The notes beneath the pieces were generated by a model. The model had not been told where the DNA came from and ran no database searches. It was given only the letters and a program-made list of their open reading frames with translations. From Psilocybe azurescens (Eukaryota > Basidiomycota > Agaricomycetes > Agaricales > Agrocybaceae), in assembly GCA_023853785.1 (NCBI GenBank), contig JAJIRX010000072.1:1-36792 (forward strand): a DNA stretch of 36,792 nt. The letters are read 5' to 3'. Position numbers and translations under genes: made by a program. Position 1 is the stretch's first letter. Every line of letters begins with the position of its first letter. Below, in pieces: positions 23,935 to 34,168 of the stretch.

Positions 23935-24888
23935 CTAGTTCTTTTTGCGCCTCTTCAGCTTTTCCCGGGTATTTTCGTTGGAGGCTAGACCGAGCTCTAT
24001 GGTAATGTTGCTTAGTTGGTGAGTAATATAAAGAGCGCCAGCTTTTGTCTCCGAAAACACCTTCTGATCCTCAACCATTTCTAGTTGGATTTGGAGAATG
24101 GCACTCGACGAAAACCCTTCGAGAGCCCGGGCAACAATGGCCTTGGCAGTACTCTTCTTGGTCTCAAATTTAGCTCCCCTTTCAATTATTGGCTGGAAGA
24201 ATGGCCCAAGGTCATTTGTTCTCCCCACCTGGTTGCCCTTGGCGGTTTCTTTGTCCCACTTTGTCATCCCGATAACAATCCTATTCAATGCTTGAGGTCC
24301 GCAGATAGCTCCCAAGATTTGAAGGGTTTGATGATCGTTTTGTATCAAGACGTCTTGAGAAATGTCGTGAAGATAGATTATTCCGGCAAGCACTGAATTC
24401 GGCCTCTTGTAGCTAATGGTAGTCATTTTCAGCCTATAACCGCCAGCTAATGCGGCAAGTAGATCCTACGTACACGCCTTTGAGCCAGTTTGCCACCGTT
24501 CCAACGGGATTTGCATCAAAATCATCGTCGTCACCGTCATATCCCGGAGTGTCAATGAGAACTATATGCCGTCCTTTCGAATCTGACCGAAGCGCTGCCT
24601 CGCTGACAACCTTGGTACATCTTTTCAAAGTTACTTCGACCTTCATGAGTTTTCCGGGCTCGAGGTCCTGACCATATTCTCCTTTCAAGATGTCATTGAT
24701 GAACTGGTATATCATCCTTATGACTAGGCCAGTATATCATGCTGACCGGTTGATACATACCTTGCTTTTGCCGGCGCCTGATCGACCCATAATACTATAT
24801 CTTTTCATGAAGAAAATGCAATGAAACATATTGATGCAGAATTTACGTACGGAATCAAAATTTCCACATTCCTTGGGTATTTGTCCAT
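23935..24888 (-). CDS. P-loop GTPase, intact array member with canonical G4
   Basis: The only copy in the array with no frame problem; 259 residues. Minus-strand exons: 24888-24851, 24794-24761, 24703-24474, 24412-23935. It starts MDKYPRNVEILIP, like the MDFYPSETDIVIP start of the copy at 27900. G1 is GRSGAGKSK (residues 16-24), G3 DTPGYDGDD (from 75), then LAGIIYLHDISQD and a standard G4 TKWD (151-154), which the other copies lack. The C-terminal half is helical and ends in a basic stretch (REKLKRRKKN). Introns of 56, 57 and 61 nt sit at the family positions. It is transcribed opposite to its neighbours, with about 850 bases to the divergent gene at 25747. GTP binding is inferred and its cellular role is unknown. 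Confidence 0.88.
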
Positions 24889-25746
24889 TGCTTTCTCGAA
24901 ATGTCCATTTGTCGCGTTGGCGTGGCTTGCGTCTGTGCTAGCAATGGTTTTATTCTGGGTGGGGCATTTGATCAGGCCAGGGGACTACAATTGAAGTGAA
25001 GTCTCCTAACAAGCTATTTACCTTTCTCTTTCCCGCAGAATTAGCCCTAGAGTCACCAGGAGGCGTGAGGAGCAGTAAAACAACAATTATAGTAGAAACA
25101 GGACCTACGGGACTAAGGATGGTGGTGCGCCTACCATTGGACTAGCGAATCGAATGTTTTGGAGAATAAACCATGGGCCTAATCTTAAAGCATTAAACCG
25201 CTAAGAACAGTCCATTTTAATGATAAGCTACTGCCGAACCGGTGCTGTGATCCAATTAAACGTACAGAGCTATGTAGGAATAGCTCCTTGTTTGAACAAC
25301 TGAATGTCCATCAATTTCAATTCAACTGACGCGTGGAACATCTACTTAGGGCTAAATAGGATGCCTTGAGGTAAATGTCTGTACGAAGGGATTGAGTGTC
25401 TATCAAATTGAAATAAATCGATCTCTATGAGAATTTTTGGCTTACATGCGACTTGCATGAGTAACTACAGAGCCACGGCCTTTCAGCCTGGCGAGCCATC
25501 AGATCTCAGACCCCAAATGGCGTGTCAAAAACGCCCTAAGGTAAACTACTTTCGTTCGGCACCTTGGGCTATAATTAGTCTAACATAGCACGCATGACCC
25601 TCATGGATCTAAGAAGTCATTACACGGTGAGCCATTTATAAGAATATCGTCAAGTGGAGAATACGACATTCATATTCACTCTCTTGACGCTGTCGGTATT
25701 GTCTATTTCCCAAAACCTTTTTAAGTGATTCGACCAAATTTTACGA
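24889..25746. other. Divergent intergenic region between two GTPase genes
   Basis: About 860 bases separate the minus-strand gene ending its 5' side at 24888 and the plus-strand gene at 25747, so both promoters should be here. The sequence is AT-rich. I see no clear TATA box, repeat or further gene. Confidence 0.45.
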
Positions 25747-26852
25747 ATGGCGAAGAAAGGCAGTGTCAGCACCAAGGGAGGTGGGACAGCATTGGAGAAA
25801 CTCATCTTGACTGCCGGGGATATTGTCATACCGTGCGCTATATTTTCCTTTGGTTTAGACAAGTAGAGATTGACAATATGACTTTAGGGTAATGGGTCCT
25901 ACGGGAGCAGGAAAGAGCACCGTAAGTGATCTATCTAAAGTCGGGCTTCTATCCATGTTTATGCAAGTTTAACTCCAGTTTATCAACGCCATTCTGGAAG
26001 CAGAACATAGGAGCTCTGAGGCGCCTTGTCTTATGGAAGTTGGAAGAGGTCTGCGTTCCTGCACGAGCGAGATCAAAGCGAGCAAAATCCGAGCCCCGGA
26101 TGACCTTCTTGTATATCAGGCGATTAGAGACCGCTCTGTGGTTATTGTCGATACACCCGGTTTCGACGATACCTATAAAGATGATGTTGAAATATTGCAG
26201 AAAATTGCAGATTGGCTCAAGAAGTCGTGAGTTTGCCTCGCTGATCTACATAAATAAATATCTTATCTATCACACAAGGTACGACAATAAACATACACTA
26301 GCCGGCGTTATCTACCTCCACGATATATCCCAGGACCGCTTCACAGGCAGTGTTCGCAGAAATCTTGAAATATTCAAGCATCTATGTGGCGAAGACGCAT
26401 TTTCTAAGGTGGTTATAGTAACGACGAAAGCGGAGAAACTTGAAAAGAACGTCGCCCAAAAATACGAGCACGAGCTGCGGACCGAGTACTGGGGGATATA
26501 ATTCAAGCTGGAGTTACTGTCAAGAGTTTCAATCGCGACTACAGCTCCGCCCGCTTGACCGTTGATCACATCCTCAAAGCCGTTACAAAGAAGTTCATTC
26601 TTCAGCTTCAAAAGAAGTGGCCGAGGACAACAAACTTCTCCCAGCGACAAAGGCGGGAGGCTGTTGAGGTACACTCTTCAGCAAGTTCTCGAATCGCAGA
26701 GTAGTATTCTTGATATAGAGCTTTCTATGGCCTCAGCGGGAGTGACTAGCGCAGATGAGGCCGAGAAGAGATTAGTGGAGCTCCGCGAGCAATTGAAGAT
26801 TCTCTCGGCGCAGGTTGCTGCATTGCGCCTCAAATCCTCCCTCCCCCGCTGA
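25747..26852 (+). CDS. P-loop GTPase, array member, three apparent base losses
   Basis: About 314 residues. Exons: 25747-25832, 25888-25921, 25979-26226, 26279-26852. The N-terminus is MAKKGSVSTKGGGTALEKLI, then GDIVIP, G1 GPTGAGKST, MEVGRGLRSCTSEIKASKI, G3 DTPGFDDTY, LAGVIYLHDISQDRF, TTKAEK at the G4 position, a helical part and a coiled coil (ASAGVTSADEAEKRLVELRE) to TGA. The three family introns are present in the same phases. In the last exon the frame breaks at the G-run 26491-26495 (one G short), near 26614 (one G short) and near 26661 (one base short). On either side the sequence matches its paralogues, so the product is probably intact in the organism. Real inactivation cannot be excluded from one sequence. 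Confidence 0.82.
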
Positions 26853-27899
26853 GTCGGTTTTTCGGTCGAATTTTTCAAGTATTTAGCTAGCCTATTGTGA
26901 TACAAGTGTTGTAAAATATAAAAGTGCTTCTCCTTTATGTACACGCTAGCGCCTGTGATACGATTTGCATCAAAATTTATGTTCATGTGGGCCACCTCTG
27001 GGCCAGGGTAATTTGGAATGGGCAAAGAGAAGATGAAAGAGCAGCGATATAGTAGCGTAGGCTACTGCCAACTCAATCCTGCGCTTACATCACCTAGCGA
27101 CTAGATCTGCAGAGATTTTCCACAACGACAGGTGCGCCGAACATTACACCGTGGCCTACTAAGGGAAAGGGCAGGGGCCTCTCTGGATTGGCTCATTTAT
27201 TTTTGGAAGCCAGTGTCGGCGAATTTGTAAACGCCGTATCATGATCTTGTCATAATCTCGAGGCGTATCAAGTTGGATATTCGGAAATGAACTTAATTCC
27301 GGAGTCGATAACTGAGCAGACTAGCCCTCAGTTCTGTTAGCTGTAGAGCAGTGGAAGATATAAGCATATTTGCTCAGATTAAGAAGTTGAATTCATCAAT
27401 TTGTACGCGTTAATAGTAGATGTGCAGTCGGGGGACGTGGCAGTATGAAAGATAGGTCATTACGGCCTGTATTTGATTCGGATCTATTTCTTTTTCATGA
27501 CTTTCGTTAAGAAGGCCAAGGTACGCCAAGGATGTCCGTTGCACACTACAAGAGATATTTGATGCTTTGCTCATGCCAATAGTTCTACCTCTACTCGTAG
27601 TTGAAGCTGCGTACCACTGGGCTCGACGATACGAATATTTTTGGTTTCAGCGATATGAAATCGGGACGGTTTCAGGTTAAGTCGTGTCATGATGAAAAGA
27701 TCGAGCTCCACCAGCCGCCATGAGGGCTAGGCTAGGAAGGTAATCGGAAGATGAAGTATGTCGCTTGTCATCCTACCAGATTGAGAACGAAACCGATGAG
27801 ATCAAATTGAGTGCATAGCCTTAAATGTAGCAGCAAAAAAAAAAGGTTACCTCAGAGCACGCCGTAGGCAGACGTGGAATCTTCGAGCCAAACCGTGCA
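26853..27899. other. Intergenic region between two co-oriented GTPase genes
   Basis: About 1 kb without supportable genes. A poly-A run lies at about 27835-27844. No G-domain motif was found on either strand. Confidence 0.45.
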
Positions 27900-28941
27900 A
27901 TGGATTTTTATCCAAGCGAAACAGACATTGTGATACCGTGAGTTGCTGCAGTAGACGCTTGTTCTTTCTTCTACTTAGATAACTTTGGATTACAACAGTG
28001 TCATGGGCCCGACGGGTGTTGGAAAAAGCGGCGTACGAACAATTCTTCCTCCGTTGTTATCTCCATTGATTTGGCTTTTTCAGTTCATCAATGAAATCTT
28101 GAAGAAGGATAGTCCCAATGTCGGTCTCATGGAGGTTGGATATTCCTTACGTTCATGTACGAAGGATGTACGAGTTGCTCCTTTGCCTCATCATCCCCAT
28201 GGAACGCGTGTGGTCCTGGTAGATACACCAGGATTTGACGACACCTATGAACAGGATCAAGTAATTGTACAACGAATTGCAGAATGGCTAAAAACTTCGT
28301 GAGTGCTTACACATGATTAATATGGGTGTTAACTAAGCATTCCTCGACTTTGAAGATACGAAAACCCTACGTCAGTTCTTGCTGGTGTTATTTATCTGCA
28401 CGATATATCTCAAGACCGCTTCGCTGGCGCCGCACAAAGAAGCCTTGAAATCTTTGAATCCTTATGTGGTGCTTCTGCCTTCGATAAAATTATTATAGGG
28501 ACAACAAAGCACACAAAAATCGACGACGACAGTGCCCTCATCCGCAAAAACAGCTTTGTACGACACACTGGAAAACAATGATCGACAAAGGAGCACGAAT
28601 TCTCCACTTTCGGGATAACTATGAATCTGCTCGGACATTCATCGATCAGATCCTCGGTCGCTATGCATCTGATACAATTCTTGAAATTCAAAAGAACTGG
28701 CCATTCAAAGAAGACATTTCCGCAGACAACAGCTGGGCGACTGTGTATTCAACAGCAAATACTCCAGATCGCTAACCAACGAGCAATGATCGGCAGTAGC
28801 GCGAACGCTGAAACCAAGAGGAAACTCGCAGCAGAAGAACAGAGGCTACTGAAGCAGTTGCAACTCAAGGACGTACCTGATTCCTTGTCGTTGCGAATTC
28901 GTAAGATACTGGGCATCAGGTTCTCTCGTTTCAAGTGGTGA
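27900..28941 (+). CDS. P-loop GTPase, array member, three apparent base losses
   Basis: About 291 residues. Exons: 27900-27937, 27999-28032, 28084-28298, 28356-28941. It begins MDFYPSETDIVIP. G1 is GPTGVGKSG, with Gly in place of the usual Ser/Thr after KS. Then come FINEILKKD, MEVGYSLRSCTKDV, G3 DTPGFDDTY, LAGVIYLHDISQDRF, TTKHTK, the helical MIDKGARILHF and a coiled coil (AETKRKLAAEEQRLLKQLQ). It ends GIRFSRFKW. Introns match the paralogues. The frame breaks at the A-run 28546-28550, near 28694 (aagg read as aag) and in the A-run 28707-28709; all are single-base losses. The pairing of short N-terminus and conserved splice fixes the start. The role is unknown. Confidence 0.83.
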
Positions 28942-29746
28942 AATATAATACACATAGTTTCCCAGTCTCATCGTGTAGGTGTGTGGGCAACCTGTATTAC
29001 TTTGATCCGCCGCCTCTTGGGCATTGACGTCAAGAGGAATGGTCGTCCGCGATCAAGCTCGGCCATGACCCATGAGGCTAGAAGCCTCGTAGATTAAATT
29101 ACCTGCAAAGAGCGTGAAATTTTAGACCGTTTCCCACAGGATTGAAGCCGCATTCAAATCACCTAGACTGAAGCCATTTTGCCGTATCCCGCAAGATTCG
29201 TTTGTCCGGCACGAAAGTGTTATCATGCCCTGGTATTTAAACAATGATCAAACGGTGAATGTTGGCGAAATCTTGGTCGGCGCGCCAGGAAATCCTCTCG
29301 ATTACAGAGTATTCGATGAGTGGACGATGAAGCCGGGCTATGCCCCACATTCATCAATTGCTCGTTGAAAAGATAATTGATGAACTGGAATTTACGATCC
29401 GCTGTTGAAATTTGCAGTACTTCTAATAGTTTTGACCACGCACGGTACTTTCCCCAGAGCCATATAAGCCAGTAACGCTGAGGATGCCATAAAAATTAAA
29501 GCTACAGTATCTTCAATTCACGCGCACGACATACAGTATATCGATATAATTAGCGCCGAAAACTTCCTGAACCCGGATGCCGCCCATTGTCGGACTACAT
29601 GCTTTCAGTTTGAGATGGAGAATAGTTGAGCGTTTATAAAGAGCGACGAAGGGTAAATTCAGCAGCGTACCACTGACAAACGTCCTAGCTTGGAGGCGGC
29701 CAACTAAAATCATCCGGCCTCATGTTGGAGTCGTGGCAGTGTTGGC
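28942..29746. other. Spacer between the GTPase array and the transposon
   Basis: Contains one protein-like open stretch (29141-29368, listed separately) and a minus frame 29713-29513 (RTFVSGTLLNLPFVALYKRS) of unknown nature. Nothing else is visible. Confidence 0.35.
29141..29368 (+). pseudogene. Protein-like terminal exon of an unknown gene, possible relic
   Basis: The frame is open for 75 codons to TGA and follows a good acceptor (cccacag at 29133-29139). It reads IEAAFKSPRLKPFCRIP, then SVIMPWYLNNDQTVNVGEIL, VGAPGNPLDYRVFDEW and a C-terminal MKPGYAPHSSIAR. Composition and a Pro/Gly/aromatic pattern look like real protein. No upstream exon could be found and I do not recognise the family. 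It may be the remnant of a gene disrupted near the GTPase array. Confidence 0.35.
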
Positions 29747-29781
29747 ATAGTCGGCGACTATAGTCGATAGTCGGGTCCCGA

Positions 29782-30114
29782 CTATACACGACTATTCCGA
29801 CTAAGTCGGTTACAGCTATCTGCAAAATAGTAGACCGCTTTCAAAATTTCGTGTGTGCGCCTTTGTTTGGTACAAACAGCTCTTTTTGGTAAGGCGCAGC
29901 TGGCATGACGCAAGCCTTGTTTGCTCGTTTCTCGATGCCCCACAGTACTTATGAACCGTCGAATGGTTCGGGAAGTGATCCCTGTAGCGAGTTCAATATC
30001 CTTCGTCCTCATATCACGCAGAGACATTGTAAGAACAAGTCTTTTCTGTTCTTCTGAGATATAGCAAAAGTTTCCCATGGCAGAAGAGTCGAACAGTGTT
30101 AGATTGAGATACAT
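29782..30114 (-). pseudogene. Truncated Tc1-like transposase, helix-turn-helix part only
   Basis: The minus-strand frame begins MYLNLTLFDSSAMGNF and then reads ISEEQKRLVLTMSLRDMRT and KDIELATGITSRTIRRF. This is the paired-type helix-turn-helix start of fungal Tc1/mariner (DDE_3-type) transposases. After about residue 55 the sequence leaves the family; its final 30 or so codons are simply the translated left inverted repeat. The DDE catalytic domain is absent, so the product cannot be an active transposase. It could still bind the inverted repeats, if expressed. Confidence 0.75.
29808..29890 (+). repeat. Left terminal inverted repeat
   Basis: Begins ggttacagctatctgcaaaa and ends acaaacagctctttttgg. 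Its reverse complement is at 30832-30911. Confidence 0.85.
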
Positions 30115-30798
30115 ATTGAACTATAGACAGGCAGGCAGTTTAGCTATACATAACAGGTGGAAACCCAACCCCACTGTAACGTCATCTATTATAATAAAAG
30201 AGCTCAGACTCTTTCTCACGAGACACAAATCACCATTTTTATTGGCTTAAACAAATATGCAATTTGATTGGCTGGTCAGCATCTCCCAGTTTTGGGTGGG
30301 GAGCTTGGGGGCAACGTAAATTGATTTCTGAAGCATTCTCAAACCTTCCATGCTAACTGAACACAAGATGTCAGCGACAACAGACACCTGTGCATCTCTA
30401 GAAACTTCTAGAATTTTTGCAGATGAGAGTATAAAAACAGCCATTTATTAACAGTACTGGTGGGGTACACAACGAGATTGAGAGGGGTGCGTCAACTTAC
30501 TCTACATAAAAGTAGGTACTAGCCGAAGACTCAAAAAGGAGGGAGAGTACAGCTATGAGTTAGTGACGAATGGCTTTGTTCATTTTGGCTGTGTTGGGTT
30601 GCTGCAAAAGTTGTCCCTCATGCGGTTGACAACTTCCTCTTTTGCCGTGTCAGGTTTTGTTTGAATTCTCTGGATTATTGTGCAACAAGTAAACTAAACT
30701 AACTACTAAGATGCACGGGTTGGAGACATACCCAACCTGTGTGCAAAAGGGTCTACCTAAGTACAGCTATAGGAATTGTAAACTGGTGTCTTAGGTTG

Positions 30799-30815
30799 CC
30801 CGTGCAAAGCACGGG
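30799..30815 (+). repeat. Perfect 7-bp hairpin CCCGTGC-AAA-GCACGGG
   Basis: A perfect stem-loop lies inside the Tc1-type element. A related imperfect hairpin (gcacgggttgg ... ccaacctgtgtgc) lies at 30713-30744. Such hairpins occur near Helitron 3' ends, but no CTRR terminus follows here, so no element is claimed. Confidence 0.5.
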
Positions 30816-30831
30816 TCACTGCTTGTAATAC

Positions 30832-30911
30832 CAAAAGAGCTGTTTGTACCAAACAAAGGCGCACACACGAAATTTTGAAAGTGGTCTACTATTTTGCAGA
30901 TAGCTGTAACC
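30832..30911 (-). repeat. Right terminal inverted repeat
   Basis: Begins ccaaaagagctgtttgtacc and ends atagctgtaacc. It is the near-perfect inverted copy of 29808-29890, with one substitution (gtggtc here against the expected gcggtc) and one fewer base in an A/T run. The high identity indicates a fairly recent element. Confidence 0.85.
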
Positions 30912-31396
30912 AAATCAAAAATAGAAAATAGTCAATGACTATTGTCACGTGAGATAAGCGAAGGATCCCTGCATGCACCTGCAGTACAATACAATGTGTT
31001 TAGAAAGATGTGTCCATAATACTCTCCAGTCGGAGTAATCAATATAATTCTAAAATTATTTGGGCTATCTGAAAAAGTAGTGAGAAATAATTATTCAATC
31101 ACATTATGTCCGGATCTACCATTTATTAATAACTGGAAGTTGCTCACCTTCCCTTACAATGAGAGCGCCAAAAACACTGGGTATATATGTCAAAGAACAG
31201 CCGAAATAAATTGTATATCTATTAAAGATATTGTCCTGTATATTTTTAAAGCACTGAACGGATAATTATCTCTCCAATATTGAAGCAAAGAGTCTCCGAG
31301 AAGTTGTATCTACAATAGATGGCATGGTACAGTAAAAAAGTATATAATCCACCAGAATTAAACCAGTAAATTCAGCACTCACCATGGCCCATAAAT

Positions 31397-34168
31397 GGTG
31401 GGAGAGATCACTTCCTCGACCATCCACACTACCACAAGAACAACAAGCAATCTCGACCTGAAGGTGTCTGGGCAAATACTTCCCAGGACAAAATCAAGGT
31501 CATCTGCAGAGCATGCTTGGAAGCTCAGGTCGGTTCAATAATTCAAGATGATGAGGCCAGTGCACAGCACAATCCAAACTTTTACCAAGGACCAGGAACT
31601 CAATAATATTATTTTGTATGTGCATTCTACAATTCTACACTTGTGATCACTGGTAAATGCTAAGCTTTTTACATGTAGTATATGTGCCTTCAGCAACTGA
31701 TCCAAATCGTTTTTGGCTGGAATCACGCCCTGAAACCCTTCTTGTTCATTTATCCCATTGTCCACTTGTCTCAGAACCAGTCAAGCAGCAAGCATTGCAC
31801 AAATTTATGCACTCAAAACCTGCTGCAGTGCAGAGAACACCTCGGGCACATAGAACTTATCACACATCTGACACAATTGTTGTCTCACCACGTCCAGTAT
31901 ATCCCATAAATACTCAAGGAGTCCTGGGTCCCATGGCAGCCCCCAATTTTTTTGTTGCAATGGCAATCAAGTCAAATACAACAGGCAGCCACAGCACTAT
32001 CACGGCCCCAATTATCTATTTCAATGTCCAACTCACCTGACTTGTTTAATCCTGCTTCTGGATCTGTTGTACCCTATCGTATGGGTGCTTCTCCAGACCC
32101 TTCTGTTTATTCTACTGGCAGCAGCTTTTCATATAGATCTTCATCTTCCCAGCCAGCCAAATACTCACAGTCTGCATCAGGAATTAAGCACTCGGCTTCC
32201 GCTATGGATCAATCAATTCCATGGACTGACAACTGCCAGAAACTGTTTGAAAATTCAATTGGCCAGTCTGACAGCCTCTGCCAGATTTTCATTCAATTGG
32301 GTCAGCAATCCAGAGTTCATTTGTTTTGCCAGGAGTTTTTCCCTCTGCAAGAGTACCATCACGAAAGGCCCTTTCCAACCGTATTCTGCCAGATATTTTG
32401 ACTGATATATGAGCTGGAATTAGGGAGAAGGTCAGAGGATTGCTTGTCACTGTCCAATGTGATGGCTGGACTGGAATAAACTCCCACCATATATGATCAC
32501 TACCAGTGACAGGGTAATCTTATCTCATTACTGTAATTTAATTTGCTGATCGCCATCTTTTTTACAGGTTTATACAGTGACTGTAAAGGACACCACTACG
32601 GAGTGGAAAGTGGCAGAAAATCTTCTGAATCAGATGAAAGAAGTTGTCAGATTACTTGAAAACGACTGGCAAGTCAAAGTATCTGCTTTTACCACTGATG
32701 CATCTGGAGAGTCTTGCAAGGCACGCCGTCTGTTACAAGCTCAATATCCACACCTTGCTATGCCTGACTGCTATGCTCATCAGGCAAGTTTGTAATTGTG
32801 TTGTACTTCTTGTATTTTAAGATGTAGAAATTAAATTGATCTTTATGAACATCAGATCAATCTCATCGTTGGAGATTACTTCAAAACAAATGGTGCTGAA
32901 TTTCTTCAGTATGTGACACAAGCTAATGAGCTCATTACCTGGCTCCGCAGCAAAACTCAAATTCTTGGCTGTATCAAAGAAGTTCCCACATCTTGTGGAC
33001 AACAGCCACTTTCTGTCATCTGGCCAGTTCCAACTCGGTGGACTGCATATTATCTTGCTTATTGTTGTCTATTGGATCTCTGCCCAACCCTGGAGTATAT
33101 TGTTGCTGATGATGCTGATAAGGAGCCCACTGATTGTCAATTAATTCAACCTCAGTCAGATCATGCAGCAAGAGAAAAGGCAACAAAAATGGTTGAGATC
33201 ATTAAGTTGGGAGTATTCTGGGGTGCAATTGTCAAGTTATGTCTAATATATTTCCCTCTGGAAAAATACTCATTGTTTTTGTAGAATTAAACACCATCTT
33301 GCACCACTTGTGATTGCAGCTAATGTCACACAATCAACCCATTGCCGACTTGATGAAGTTCTTCTCACATTTGGAACTCTTGTTATGGAGTATCATAAAC
33401 TCACTGATCCAGATGATATTCCAGTTTGTGATGCACTCATGGGCAGCATAGAGGCAGTGGGAAAAATCAGATCAAGATGTCTTTTGTGGCATGTATAATT
33501 CTCAATCCTTTTATCAAAGTAAGCATTGGCGGCTTATGTTTAGCTGCACATAACTTCACTTTATCAAATTTGTTTTCTTCTACTAGCTTTCTCCATTCCA
33601 GCACAATACACAGCTTATCAGTCAAGGTGCTGTCTATAGGTTGTTATCTTGCCTTTGGACATGATTCTACAATATACCATGCCCTGAGTTGCTATATGAA
33701 GAAGTGAGACATTACCTTGCTGCCTCTGATGAGTACCACATGCTTGAAGAGACACGGGAACAACTCCAGAATACAGTGGCAACTCGGGTGAGTGCTCAAA
33801 AATACTCTCTGCTATGAGTACTCTAATTATAATACTAGAACGAGAGTCCAAATCCTGTGCAAGCCTACCTTGATATCTCAATTCAAGACGAGGATCCATC
33901 ACCTCTCATTTATTTTCCATTTGTCCAAATTCAGCTTCATGCAAGTGGCTATTCAGCACATTTGGCCTAATTCTGACCAAACTCAAAGTCATCTTGTGCT
34001 TCAGAAAGTGGTTGACTTAGCTGAATGCAAATTGCACCTACGTGATGAACTTCTGGATCTAAGCAACAAGCAAAAACTTTGTTGTTGTTTATTTGGAGTA
34101 AATGTGGAATCTCAAACAGCCTCCAGTGAGACTAAGATAGGCATCACTACTATCCAGCACCTTATGTA
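31397..34168 (+). pseudogene. Degenerate hAT-family transposase gene
   Basis: Exons can be traced in hAT order. A BED-type zinc-finger region (31397-31603: HKNNKQSRPEGVWANTSQ, then VICRACLEAQ) comes first, followed by PNRFWLESRPETLLVHLS (about 31690 on). Next is a Ser-rich linker with ARFSFNWVSNPEF, then the RNase H-like start VTVQCDGWTGINSHH (about 32441-32490). Exon 32568-32783 (DTTTEWKVAENLL, TTDASGESCKARRLLQ, PDCYAHQ) continues in 32856-33235 (INLIVGDYF, WPVPTRWTAYYLAY). Downstream are IKHHLAPLVIAANVTQ (33285 on), a piece with VACIILNPFIK, one with EEVRHYLAASDEYH, and VVDLAECKLHLRDELL near 34010. The frame breaks repeatedly, and there are in-frame TGA codons near 32406 and 33660, so it cannot encode a full transposase. 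No terminal inverted repeats could be identified. Confidence 0.85.

Larger units (their letters stand above)
29747..30942. mobile_element. Non-autonomous Tc1/mariner-type DNA transposon
   Basis: The core spans 29808-30911 and is bounded by inverted repeats of about 82 bp that differ by one substitution and one T-run length change. Just outside, each flank carries a 15-base palindrome ATAGTC-N3-GACTAT (29747-29761 and 30928-30942), so the element may extend that far. Inside lies the N-terminal part of a transposase (minus strand) running straight into the left repeat, so the catalytic DDE part is deleted. The interior also holds two hairpin-forming GCACGGGT blocks. No unambiguous TA target-site duplication could be fixed because the exact ends are uncertain. 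Confidence 0.75.

Noticed and set aside
2730..28709. Programmed ribosomal frameshifting as the cause of the frame breaks
   Set aside because: Sites are unrelated in sequence, occur in six different genes, lack a common slippery heptamer and mostly match simple homopolymer shortening.
30799..30815. Helitron 3' end
   Set aside because: A hairpin is present, but no CTRR end follows within the expected distance and no Rep/helicase coding is seen.
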